Shown piece after piece: positions 16,468 to 24,601 of a stretch of 64,000 nt of DNA. The stretch lies in NCBI GenBank assembly GCA_030123585.1, contig CP126120.1:2295001-2359000 (forward strand), given 5' to 3'. The notes under the pieces were generated by a model that was given only the letters and a program-made list of their open reading frames with translations, did not search any database and was not told where the DNA came from. How positions within the stretch are numbered: the first letter of the stretch is position 1; each line of letters begins with the position of its first letter. The translations under genes were made by a program, and so were the position numbers. This DNA is from Rhodanobacteraceae bacterium. GTDB taxonomy: Bacteria > Pseudomonadota > Gammaproteobacteria > Xanthomonadales > Rhodanobacteraceae.

Positions 16468-18726
16468 CTACAACAGCGCGATCTCGGCGATCGCGTCGAA
16501 GCGGGCCTTGATGCGCGCGAGCAACGCGACGCGGTTGGCGCGCAACGCCGGATCGTCGACCATCACCATCACGCCATCGAAGAAGGCGTCCACGGGCACT
16601 TGCAGTTGCGCGAGCCGCGCCAGCGCGCCGACGTAGTCTCGTTGTGCGGCATCGCCATCCAGACGCGCGACGTTGTCCTTGCGCGCGGCATCCAGCGCCT
16701 GTGCAAGCGCCTGCTCGGCCGGTTCGCGCAGCAGGCCGGCGTCGATCTCGCGACGGGCGGCGGCCGCCGCATCGATGCCTTCCTTGCGCAGGATGTTGGC
16801 GACGCGCTTGTTTACGGCCGCGAGCTTTTCGGCTTCGGGCTGTTGCGCGAACGTCGCGACCGCATGCAAGCGGCGATCGAAATCGACCAGGCTCACCGGC
16901 TGCACCGCGGCGACGGCGTCGAATTGTTGCGGCGTGAACCCTTTGTCGACGTAGTAACCGCGCAGACGGTCGAGGATGAAGTCGCGCAGTTCAGCCGCAA
17001 CCTCGGCTCGGCGCGTGGTGACGCTTTTCCCCTCTCCCTTCGGAGGCTGCCCTCCATGGCCGAGAGCTCCGTGGTGCCCCGAAGGGGCGGGTGAGGTTTC
17101 GGAACTTTGCACAAGTCTCGTACCCTCACCCCCGACCCCTCTCCCGGAGGGAGAGGGGAGAAAAGCGGCGTCGGGAATCTGCGCCAGCGCTTCCTTCAGC
17201 AGCCTGTCCAGATCAAGATCGAGGCCACCCTCGATCAGCGAGCGCGCCAGACCCAGCGCTGCTCGGCGCAGCGCGAACGGATCCCGGTTGCCGGTGGGTT
17301 TCATGCCGATGGCGAAGATGCCGGCCAGGGTGTCCAGCTTGTCGGCCAGTGACACGCTCTGCGCCAGTGCGCCCTCGGCGATGCCGTCGCCGGCGTTGCG
17401 CGGACGATAGAACTCATCCAGTGCGTTCGCGACTTCGGCGGGTTCGCCTTGCGCGGCCGCGTAGTGGCGACCCATCACGCCCTGCAATTCGGGGAACTCG
17501 CCCACCATGCGCGTCAGCAGATCGCAGCGCGACAGGCCCGCGGCGTGCGCGACTTGCGCGGCATCCACGTCGATGCCTTGCGCGAACAGGCGCTCGGCGA
17601 TCGCGCTGGCCAGTTCCGCCACGCGCACGGTCTTGTCCCACAGGCTGCCCAACGCCTTCTGGTAGGTGACGTCGCGCAGCGCCTGCTGGTGCTGCACCAG
17701 CGGCGTTTTCAGATCCTCGTCGAAGAAGAACTTGGCGTCGGCGAAACGTGGGCGGATCACGCGCTCGTAGCCGTGGCGGATCTGCGCGGGATCCTTCGAT
17801 TCGAGGTTGGCGATGCCGATGAAGTGCTCGCCGAGGCTGCCGTCCGCATCGAACACCGGCACGAACTTCTGGTTGGCGCGCATGGTGGTGACCAGCGCCT
17901 CGTGCGGCACCGACAGGTATTCGCGATCGAACGTGCAGGCGATCGCGACCGGCCATTCGTTGAGGTTGGCGAGTTCGTCCAGCAGCGCATCGTCGAGCCG
18001 TGGCGTGCATCCCGCGGGCGCAACGCGCGCGACTTCATCGCGGATGCGCTGGCGGCGCTCGGCCGGATCGGCCAGCACCTTGGCCGCGCGCAGCGAATCG
18101 ACGTAACTGTCCGCATCGACCAGATGCACCGGCGCGGGATGCATGAAGCGATGTCCGCGCGACTGCCGGCCGCCTTTCAGGCCAAACAGATCACCGGCGA
18201 TCACCTGATCGCCGTGCAGCATCACCAGCCAGTGCACCGGACGCACGAAGGCGAAATCGTGGTCGCCCCAGCGCATCGGTTTCGGAACCGGCAGACCGGC
18301 GGCGGCCTCGCGCACGATTTCCGGGACCAGTTCCGCCGTGGTGCGGCCGGGTGCGACGCTGCGATGCACGAAGCGTTCGCCCTTGGCATCGGTCGCACAT
18401 TCGAGCTGCGTCCACGCGACGCCGGCCTTGGCGGCGAAACCGAGCAATGCCTTGGTGGGCTGGCCGTCCGCATCCAGCGCGATGTTCACATACGGACCGA
18501 AACTTTCGTTGCGCTGTTCGGGCTGGGTGAACGCAACGCCCGGCACCCGGACCGCGAGACGTCGCGGTGTCGCGAAGGTCTGCGCGTGTTCGACGTCAGC
18601 CGCGATGCCGCGTTTGGACAAACCTTCGCACACGGCATGCGCGAAAGCCTGCGCCAGATCGTCCACGGCGTGGATGGGGAGTTCCTCGCAGCCGATCTCA
18701 ATCAGCAAGGATTTGGGCTCGCTCAT
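16468..18726 (-). CDS. glyS: Glycyl-tRNA synthetase beta subunit with repeat-derived insertion
   Basis: 752 residues from the ATG at 18726 (MSEPKSLLIEIGCEELP). GlyS is the tRNA-binding subunit of the alpha2beta2 glycyl-tRNA synthetase. Family hallmarks are present throughout: TFATPRRLAVRV, FVRPVHWLVMLHGD, FVPVFDADGSLGEHFIGIAN and the C-terminal anticodon-binding region. Typical bacterial GlyS has roughly 690 residues. The excess is explained by about 48 residues near positions 520-568 (LPSPSGRGVGGEGTRL..., ...QPPKGEGK), which are the in-frame translation of REP-like DNA at 17026-17160. The likely Shine-Dalgarno GAGGG also lies in a copy of the repeat. glyQ ends 10 bases upstream, so the two form an operon. 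Confidence 0.95.
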   Translation of the reverse strand: MSEPKSLLIEIGCEELPIHAVDDLAQAFAHAVCEGLSKRGIAADVEHAQTFATPRRLAVRVPGVAFTQPEQRNESFGPYVNIALDADGQPTKALLGFAAKAGVAWTQLECATDAKGERFVHRSVAPGRTTAELVPEIVREAAAGLPVPKPMRWGDHDFAFVRPVHWLVMLHGDQVIAGDLFGLKGGRQSRGHRFMHPAPVHLVDADSYVDSLRAAKVLADPAERRQRIRDEVARVAPAGCTPRLDDALLDELANLNEWPVAIACTFDREYLSVPHEALVTTMRANQKFVPVFDADGSLGEHFIGIANLESKDPAQIRHGYERVIRPRFADAKFFFDEDLKTPLVQHQQALRDVTYQKALGSLWDKTVRVAELASAIAERLFAQGIDVDAAQVAHAAGLSRCDLLTRMVGEFPELQGVMGRHYAAAQGEPAEVANALDEFYRPRNAGDGIAEGALAQSVSLADKLDTLAGIFAIGMKPTGNRDPFALRRAALGLARSLIEGGLDLDLDRLLKEALAQIPDAAFLPSPSGRGVGGEGTRLVQSSETSPAPSGHHGALGHGGQPPKGEGKSVTTRRAEVAAELRDFILDRLRGYYVDKGFTPQQFDAVAAVQPVSLVDFDRRLHAVATFAQQPEAEKLAAVNKRVANILRKEGIDAAAAARREIDAGLLREPAEQALAQALDAARKDNVARLDGDAAQRDYVGALARLAQLQVPVDAFFDGVMVMVDDPALRANRVALLARIKARFDAIAEIALL
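17026..17160. repeat. REP-like palindromic repeat inside the glyS coding sequence
   Basis: Bases 17119-17157 contain GTACCCTCACCCC followed by the palindrome CCCCTCTCCC-GGA-GGGAGAGGGG (10-bp perfect arms, 17136-17158). A related, more diverged unit precedes it at 17026-17096, with its own pairing between CCTTCGGAGG-like and CCCCGAAGGGG segments. The same unit recurs at 18730-18768. The insertion keeps the glyS frame open. Confidence 0.8.
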
Positions 18727-18729
18727 GTC

Positions 18730-18768
18730 CGTACCCTCACCCCTGCCCCTCTCCCGGAGGGAGAGAGG
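18730..18768. repeat. Second copy of the REP-like repeat at the glyQ-glyS junction
   Basis: Nearly identical over about 38 bases to 17119-17157: GTACCCTCACCCC, then CCTCTCCC-GGA-GGGAGAG. On the minus strand it encodes the last residues of GlyQ (SLPPGEGQG and stop) and provides the sequence GAGGG seven bases before the glyS ATG. Confidence 0.8.
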
Positions 18769-19663
18769 TTCCAATTTTTTCGCGCGGCGCGACCCATTCC
18801 TTCGCCACCGCATGCGCGAGCGCACGCACGCGCAGGATGTAGCGCTGGCGTTCGGTCACCGAGATTGCGCGGCGCGCGTCCAGCAGGTTGAACGCGTGGC
18901 TGGCCTTCATCACCTGCTCGTAGGCGGGCAGCGGCAGGTTCAGCGCGACCAGTTTGTTGGCCTCGGCCTCGCAGGCGTCGAAGCGGTGGAACAGTTCTTT
19001 CGTCTCCGCGTGCTCGAAGTTGTAGGCACTCTGTTCCACCTCGTTGCGGTGGAATACGTCGCCGTAGGTGACCACGCCGTGCGGCGCGGTGGTCCACACC
19101 AGATCGAACACACTGTCCACGTTCTGCAGGTACATCGCCAGGCGTTCGAGACCGTAGGTGATCTCGGCGGTGACTGGTTTGCATTCGAGCCCGCCAGCCT
19201 GCTGGAAATAGGTGAACTGGGTGACTTCCATCCCGTTCAACCACACTTCCCAGCCTAATCCCCATGCGCCCAGCGTCGGCGATTCCCAGTTGTCCTCGAC
19301 CAGCCGCAGGTCGTGCACCAGCGGATCGATGCCGAGTGCGCGCAACGAACCGAAATAGCGTTCCAGCACGTCGTCGGGATTCGGCTTCAGCACCACCTGG
19401 TACTGGTAATACTGCTGCAGACGGTTGGGATTTTCGCCGTAGCGGCCGTCGGTGGGACGCCGGCAGGGCTGCACGTAGGCCGCGGCCCACGGATCGGGGC
19501 CGAGCGCGCGCAGGAACGTCGCGGGATGGAATGTGCCCGCGCCGACCTGCAGGTCCAGCGGCTGCAGCAACACGCAACCCTGGTCGGCCCAGTAGTTGTT
19601 CAGGGTCCGGATCACGTCCTGGAAAGTCGGTCCTGCCAACTGCGTCCCCGGCGTAGCAAACAA
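18737..19663 (-). CDS. glyQ: Glycyl-tRNA synthetase alpha subunit
   Basis: 308 residues, the catalytic subunit that activates glycine. Recognised by [20 protein letters not shown] near residue 13, [33 protein letters not shown] and [19 protein letters not shown]. The start is a TTG at 19663; no other start fits the conserved N-terminus. The final residues (about [13 protein letters not shown]) come from a REP-like repeat in place of the usual family C-terminus. glyS follows after 10 bases, as in most gammaproteobacteria. The gene diverges from the GspE-type ATPase gene, with about 70 bases between the two starts. Confidence 0.95.
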   Translation of the reverse strand: MFATPGTQLAGPTFQDVIRTLNNYWADQGCVLLQPLDLQVGAGTFHPATFLRALGPDPWAAAYVQPCRRPTDGRYGENPNRLQQYYQYQVVLKPNPDDVLERYFGSLRALGIDPLVHDLRLVEDNWESPTLGAWGLGWEVWLNGMEVTQFTYFQQAGGLECKPVTAEITYGLERLAMYLQNVDSVFDLVWTTAPHGVVTYGDVFHRNEVEQSAYNFEHAETKELFHRFDACEAEANKLVALNLPLPAYEQVMKASHAFNLLDARRAISVTERQRYILRVRALAHAVAKEWVAPREKIGTSLPPGEGQG

Positions 19664-19734
19664 AGCGCGTTAGTATAGCCGTGAGGCCGCGATCCCACGC
19701 GGGTTGCGGGTGGTTCTCGGCAACGAGGCGAGCG

Positions 19735-21534
19735 ATGGCGGCGATTCCGAATTCGACGACGATCCTGGGCCGACACGGACGCCTGGAACTGGGCGAGGTG
19801 CTGGCCGCGCTGGTCGCCGATGGCCTGCTCGCCGCCGAGGACGCCAAGCACATCCGCGCTGCCAGCCGCGCGGGCAAGGGCACGGCGGAGCTGCATCCGC
19901 TGGTGTTGATCGCGAGCGCCAAACCCGAGAATCGCGCCGATCCCGGCAAGCCGCTGACGGTGGAAACACTGACGGTGTGGCTCGCCGAGAAATCCGGTTT
20001 GCCATACCTCAAGATCGATCCGATGAAGATCGACGTGGCCGCGGTGACGCAGGCCGTGAGCCAGGCCTATGCGCAACGCCACCGCATCCTGCCGGTCGCG
20101 GTGGAACGCGGCGCGGTCACCTTCGCGAGCGCCGAACCCTTCGATACCCACTGGTCGGCCGACCTCTCGCAAATGCTGCGGCGCGAAGTGAAGCGCGTGG
20201 TCGCGAACCCGCTGGACGTCCATCGTTACCTGATGGAGTTCTACGGCGTGCAGCGCTCGATCGCCAAGGCACGCGAGGCCAAGCAGGATTCGATGGATGG
20301 TTCCGCGATCCTCAACTTCGAACAGTTGCTCGAACTCGGCAAGTCTGGCGAGATCGGCGCCGACGATCGCCACGTCGTCCACATCGTCGATTGGCTGCTG
20401 CAATATGCATTCGAGCAGCGCGCGTCGGACATCCACCTGGAACCGCGCCGCGAAGCCGCGGCGATCCGCTTCCGCATCGACGGCATCATGCACAAGGTGT
20501 TCGAGCTGCCGCCTGCGGTGATGACCGCGGTCACCGCGCGCATCAAGATCCTCGCGCGGCTCGACGTCGCCGAGAAACGCCGCCCGCAGGACGGCCGCAT
20601 CAAGACCCGTTCGACCGGCGGACGCGAAGTGGAGCTGCGCATCTCCTCGATGCCGACCGCGTTCGGCGAGAAGATCGTGATGCGCATCTTCGACCCGGAC
20701 ATCGTGGTCAAGGAATTCAAGCAGCTCGGCTTTTCGGACGAAGAAGAAAAAACCTGGCGCGCGATGGTCGAGCGCCCGCACGGCATCGTGCTGGTGACGG
20801 GCCCGACCGGTTCGGGCAAGACCACCACGTTGTATTCGACGTTGAAGCACCTGGCACGGCCGGAACTCAACGTGTGCACGGTCGAAGACCCGATCGAGAT
20901 GGTCTCGCCGGAGTTCAACCAGTCGCAGGTGCAGCCCGCGATCGACTTCGATTTCGCCGCCGGCGTGCGCACGCTGCTCAGGCAGGACCCCGACATCATC
21001 ATGGTCGGCGAAATCCGCGACCTCGAAACCGCGCAGATGGCGGTGCAGGCCTCGCTCACGGGACATCTGGTGCTGTCGACGCTGCACACCAACGATGCGC
21101 CGAGCGCGATCACGCGTCTGCTGGACCTTGGCGTGCCGCATTACCTGATCCAGTCCACACTCGCTGGCGTGGTCGCGCAGCGCCTCGTGCGCACGCTGTG
21201 CCCGCACTGCAAGGTCAAGGCGAAGCAGGACCCGCACACCTGGTCGGTGCTGACGCGCGGCTGGGTGATCCCGACGCCCGCCGAAGTGTACGAACCGGTC
21301 GGTTGCCTCGAATGCCGCAAGACCGGCTTCCTCGGCCGCACCGGCGTGTACGAGATGATGACGGTCTCGCCGCGCCTGCGCGAGATGATCACGCCACAAC
21401 TCGACCTTGCGGCTTTCACCGGTTTCGCACTGGAAGACGGCATGCAGCCGCTGCGGATTTCCGCGTCCACGCAAGTGCGGCGCGGCGTCACCACCGTCGA
21501 GGAAGTGCTGTCGGTGCTGCCGGCCGGCGAGTAG
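19735..21534 (+). CDS. GspE/PilB-family secretion ATPase, orphan
   Basis: 599 residues from the ATG at 19735 (GAGGCGAG just upstream). The N-terminal part (about 1-190) resembles the T2SSE_N region; the rest is the hexameric ATPase. It has Walker A GPTGSGKTTT near residue 357, the Asp box (VCTVEDPIE), Walker B LLRQDPDIIMVGEIRD, a His box (HTNDAPSAITRL) and a zinc-binding region with CPHC near 489 and CLEC near 524. It would power pseudopilus, pilus or related secretion machinery from the cytosolic side. No gspF, pilin or other partner is next to it, so which machine it serves cannot be told from here. Confidence 0.88.
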   Translation: MAAIPNSTTILGRHGRLELGEVLAALVADGLLAAEDAKHIRAASRAGKGTAELHPLVLIASAKPENRADPGKPLTVETLTVWLAEKSGLPYLKIDPMKIDVAAVTQAVSQAYAQRHRILPVAVERGAVTFASAEPFDTHWSADLSQMLRREVKRVVANPLDVHRYLMEFYGVQRSIAKAREAKQDSMDGSAILNFEQLLELGKSGEIGADDRHVVHIVDWLLQYAFEQRASDIHLEPRREAAAIRFRIDGIMHKVFELPPAVMTAVTARIKILARLDVAEKRRPQDGRIKTRSTGGREVELRISSMPTAFGEKIVMRIFDPDIVVKEFKQLGFSDEEEKTWRAMVERPHGIVLVTGPTGSGKTTTLYSTLKHLARPELNVCTVEDPIEMVSPEFNQSQVQPAIDFDFAAGVRTLLRQDPDIIMVGEIRDLETAQMAVQASLTGHLVLSTLHTNDAPSAITRLLDLGVPHYLIQSTLAGVVAQRLVRTLCPHCKVKAKQDPHTWSVLTRGWVIPTPAEVYEPVGCLECRKTGFLGRTGVYEMMTVSPRLREMITPQLDLAAFTGFALEDGMQPLRISASTQVRRGVTTVEEVLSVLPAGE

Positions 21535-21640
21535 CCGGCACGGCTCTGCGTGGTGAACTGGAAGTGCGATGCGTGGGCATGACTACACGCCGGCCGCGCG
21601 TCGCTATGCTTCGTCCGGTACACACAAGACGGATCGTGCG

Positions 21641-22369
21641 ATGCGTCCACTATTGTTGATCCAGACCGGCGAAGCGCCGGAGGCCATCCGCGCCGCGTTC
21701 GGCGGTTTCGCGGACTGGTTCCGCACCGCGATGCGCCTCACGCCTGCGCAGATGCAGGTGGTGCGCGTGGACGCAGGCGCGCAGTTGCCCGCCCCGCACG
21801 CCGTGGCCGGCGCGGTGATCACGGGCTCCGCGGCAATGGTCACCGATCGCGCCGACTGGAGCGAGCGCACCGCGGCATGGATCCGCACCGCGCTGGATGC
21901 GGAAACACCGATGTTCGGCGTGTGCTACGGCCACCAGTTGATGGCGCACGCGTTGGGCGGCACGGTCGGCTGGCTTCCCGCGGGCCGCGAGATCGGCACG
22001 CAGGCCATCACGCGTACGCACAGCGACGACGACGCGTGGCTGGACGCGCTGCCCGCCGCGTTCCCGGCCCAGACCACGCATCGGCAATCGGTGCTGCAGG
22101 CGCCGTCCGGCGCGGCGGCACTCGCCCGTTCCGAACTCGATCCGAACCAGTTGCTGCGCTACGCGCCGCACGCGTGGTCGACGCAGTTCCATCCGGAATT
22201 CAATCCCGACTTCATGCGTGCGTACATCGAAGCGCGCGCCGATGCCTTGCGCGAGGAAGGACTCGATCCCGAGGCGCTGCGCGACGCCGTGCGCGACACC
22301 GAATCGGCGCGGATGCTGCTGGAACGCTTCGCGCACGCGGCGTTGGCGCGTCGCCGCACGGCCGCTTGA
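21641..22369 (+). CDS. Class I glutamine amidotransferase (GMP-synthase-like)
   Basis: 242 residues. A triad-type amidotransferase fold: the nucleophile elbow FGVCYGHQLMAHALGG with Cys94, and FHPEF with the catalytic His/Glu near 184-186. The N-terminus MRPLLLIQTGEAPEAIR and the ITGSAAMVTD stretch are typical of stand-alone GuaA-like amidotransferases, which hydrolyse glutamine, or gamma-glutamyl compounds, in the cytosol. The start at 21641 is the first Met in agreement with the fold. It is convergent with the rhomboid gene, with only three bases between them. Confidence 0.85.
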   Translation: MRPLLLIQTGEAPEAIRAAFGGFADWFRTAMRLTPAQMQVVRVDAGAQLPAPHAVAGAVITGSAAMVTDRADWSERTAAWIRTALDAETPMFGVCYGHQLMAHALGGTVGWLPAGREIGTQAITRTHSDDDAWLDALPAAFPAQTTHRQSVLQAPSGAAALARSELDPNQLLRYAPHAWSTQFHPEFNPDFMRAYIEARADALREEGLDPEALRDAVRDTESARMLLERFAHAALARRRTAA

Positions 22370-22372
22370 TCC

Positions 22373-23059
22373 TCAATAGCTCCGCTGGCGCAACCGCCGC
22401 TCCACGGCGCCGCGCGCAATCACCGCGAACACGATGCCGAATCCGAACCCGGCCAGGTGCGCCCACCACACCACGGTGCCGAAACCCGGTCCCGCCCAGG
22501 TGAACAGCAGTTGCAGCAGCACCCACATCCCGATCAGCAGGGCCGCGGGCACGCGGATGAACTGGAAGTACAGGCCCAACGGCAGCACCAGGCCCAGGTG
22601 CGCGCGCGGAAATAGTGCGAGGTAAGCGCCCAGCGTGGCGGACACCGCGCCGCTGCAGCCGATGATCGGCCGCAATTGTCCGGACAACGTCCACGCGCCC
22701 ACGAGGTTGGCGAACGCGCCGCCGACCAGGAACAGCGCGAGGAACCGCCGCGAACCCAGCGCGCGTTCGGCCGGCAATCCGAAGATCACCAGGAACAGCA
22801 TGTTGCCGAGCAGGTGCATCCAGTCAGCGTGCATGAACAGCGAGGTGAACGGCCTCAGCCACAACCAGCCGTGCAGGGTTTCCCGGCCGCGGAACAAGTG
22901 CGCGGGCACCGTGCCCCAATCGCCCAGTACCACGTAGCGCATCGCCGGCGGCGACAACATCAGCCACAGGTAACAGGCGACGCACGACACCACCAGCGCC
23001 GGGGTGACCCAGCGCGGGTGCGGACGCTGACGGCTGGGGACGTCCACGAACATGCGCAT
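22373..23059 (-). CDS. Rhomboid-family intramembrane serine protease
   Basis: 228 residues with about six membrane segments. The rhomboid core is complete: HADWMHLLGNM with His82 and Asn86, GCSGAVSA with nucleophile Ser136 (G-x-S-G), and His201 in WWAHLAGFGFG in the last helix. It cleaves membrane proteins within or next to the membrane; substrates are unknown. ATG codons at 23059 and 23053 are both possible starts. Confidence 0.9.
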   Translation of the reverse strand: MRMFVDVPSRQRPHPRWVTPALVVSCVACYLWLMLSPPAMRYVVLGDWGTVPAHLFRGRETLHGWLWLRPFTSLFMHADWMHLLGNMLFLVIFGLPAERALGSRRFLALFLVGGAFANLVGAWTLSGQLRPIIGCSGAVSATLGAYLALFPRAHLGLVLPLGLYFQFIRVPAALLIGMWVLLQLLFTWAGPGFGTVVWWAHLAGFGFGIVFAVIARGAVERRLRQRSY

Positions 23060-23194
23060 ACCTTAGCGCGTCCTGCCGTGCGGCCACGAGGCTTCTGCCG
23101 CCCTCACCAAACCACCATGCCTTCATCACGACCGCTTCCGTGCGCAGGGTTATAGTGCGCGCCGGCACGACCCTGCGGACCACCCGTCTTTCGA

Positions 23195-23214
23195 TCCTGC
23201 CAAGCAGGAAGGAG
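23195..23214 (+). promoter_or_regulatory. Hairpin overlapping the ribosome-binding site of the FAD oxidoreductase gene
   Basis: TCCTGC 23195-23200 pairs with GCAGGA 23204-23209 around a CAA loop, and the stem runs into the Shine-Dalgarno AAGGAG (23209-23214). A TATAGT at 23151-23156 is a -10 candidate upstream. The hairpin could modulate translation; this is inference. Confidence 0.3.
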
Positions 23215-23221
23215 CACAGCC

Positions 23222-24601
23222 ATGTCTGCCGGATCCAGCCGTACCCACCCTTGGCAGGAACTCGCCGCGCTGCTGCGCGGAAAACTGCTGCTGCCGGGCG
23301 ATGCCGATTACGAAACCCGCCGCCGCGTCTGGAACGGCGCGATCGACCGCCGGCCCCCGGCCATCGCCTGCTGCGCGGATGCCGACGACGTGTGCGCAGC
23401 CGTCCAATTCGCCGCACGCGAACGCTTGCCGATGACTACGCGCGGCGGTGGCCACAACGTGGCGGGTCTGGCGGTGCGCGACGACGCGCTGATGCTGGAC
23501 CTCGGCGCGATGAATCGCGTCGAGGTGGATCCGGTGGCGCGCACCGCGCGGGTCGAAGGCGGCGCCTTGTGGCAAGCCGTGGACGCCGCCACGCAGGCGC
23601 ACGGACTCGCCACCACCGGCGGCTTCGTCTCGACCACCGGCGTCGGCGGCTTCACGCTGGGCGGCGGTGTCGGCTGGCTGATGCGGCGTTGCGGACTGGC
23701 AATCGACAATTTGCTGGAAGCCGACGTGGTGCTGGCCGACGGGCGCAGCGTCACCGCCAACGCGCGGCAGCACGCCGACCTGTTCTGGGGCTTGCGCGGC
23801 GGAGGCGGCGGGTTGGGCGTGGTCACGCGCTTCACCTACCGGCTGCATCCGGTGGGCGAGGTGCATGCCGGCGCAGTGTTCTATCTGGTCGACGCCGCGC
23901 GCGAACTGTTGCGCGCGTTCCGCGCGTTCACGCCGACCGCACCGGACGCACTCACCGCGATGCTGGTCTTCACCACCGCGCCGCCGCTGCCGTTCCTGCC
24001 GCCCGCCGTGCACGGGCAACGCGTCGTGGCGTTCGCCTGGTGCTGGAGCGGCGATCCGGCGCTCGCTGCGCGCGCCGCGGCGCCCATCACGGAAGCGGCC
24101 GAACCGCTGGGCCGTCACGAAGGCCCGGTGCCGTACGCGACATGGCAGCAGGCTTTCGATCCGGCCGTACCGCCCGGCCACCACTATTACTGGACGACTT
24201 TGCAGTTCGACGCGTTCGACGACGCCATGATCGATGCGCTGATTCCCCTCGCCGCCCGGCCGGCCGATCCGTTGTGCGAGGTGCACGTGCATCACCTGGG
24301 TGGCGCGGTTGCGCGCGTCGCGAAAGATGCCACCGCGTTCTCGCACCGCGACGCGTCGTTTTTCATCAACGTGATCGGACACGCCGGCGCCGCGGAACGC
24401 TTCGCTGCCGTCCGCGACTGGGTGCGCGGGCTGCGCGCCGCGCTCGCGCTGCATGCGCGTGCGGGCATGCAGCCGAATTTCGCGGGCGAACCTGCCGACC
24501 TGAAATCGCAAACGCACGACGCCGACACCCGCTCGCGGTTGTCCGCGCTGCGCGCGCGTTACGATCCGGAAGGGTTGCTGACCCCGCTGCGCTCCGGCTG
24601 A
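23222..24601 (+). CDS. FAD-linked oxidoreductase, berberine-bridge type
   Basis: 459 residues. The FAD-binding type 4 (PCMH) domain is clear: TTRGGGHNVAG with His78, the usual covalent FAD site, then GVGGFTLGGGVGWLMRRCG and DLFWGLRGGGGGLGVVTRF. The C-terminal third is the substrate domain; the usual BBE-family end is recognisable only loosely (ARYDPEGLL). A good ribosome-binding site AAGGAG precedes the ATG. Such enzymes oxidise sugars, alcohols or secondary metabolites; the substrate is unknown. There is no signal peptide. Its last 43 bases overlap the end of the convergent regulator gene. Confidence 0.85.
   Translation: MSAGSSRTHPWQELAALLRGKLLLPGDADYETRRRVWNGAIDRRPPAIACCADADDVCAAVQFAARERLPMTTRGGGHNVAGLAVRDDALMLDLGAMNRVEVDPVARTARVEGGALWQAVDAATQAHGLATTGGFVSTTGVGGFTLGGGVGWLMRRCGLAIDNLLEADVVLADGRSVTANARQHADLFWGLRGGGGGLGVVTRFTYRLHPVGEVHAGAVFYLVDAARELLRAFRAFTPTAPDALTAMLVFTTAPPLPFLPPAVHGQRVVAFAWCWSGDPALAARAAAPITEAAEPLGRHEGPVPYATWQQAFDPAVPPGHHYYWTTLQFDAFDDAMIDALIPLAARPADPLCEVHVHHLGGAVARVAKDATAFSHRDASFFINVIGHAGAAERFAAVRDWVRGLRAALALHARAGMQPNFAGEPADLKSQTHDADTRSRLSALRARYDPEGLLTPLRSG

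Noticed and set aside
19612..21474. 620-residue minus-strand open frame opposite the GspE-type ATPase
   Set aside because: It is antisense to a gene with all ATPase motifs; low-complexity Arg/His-rich composition from GC-rich codons.
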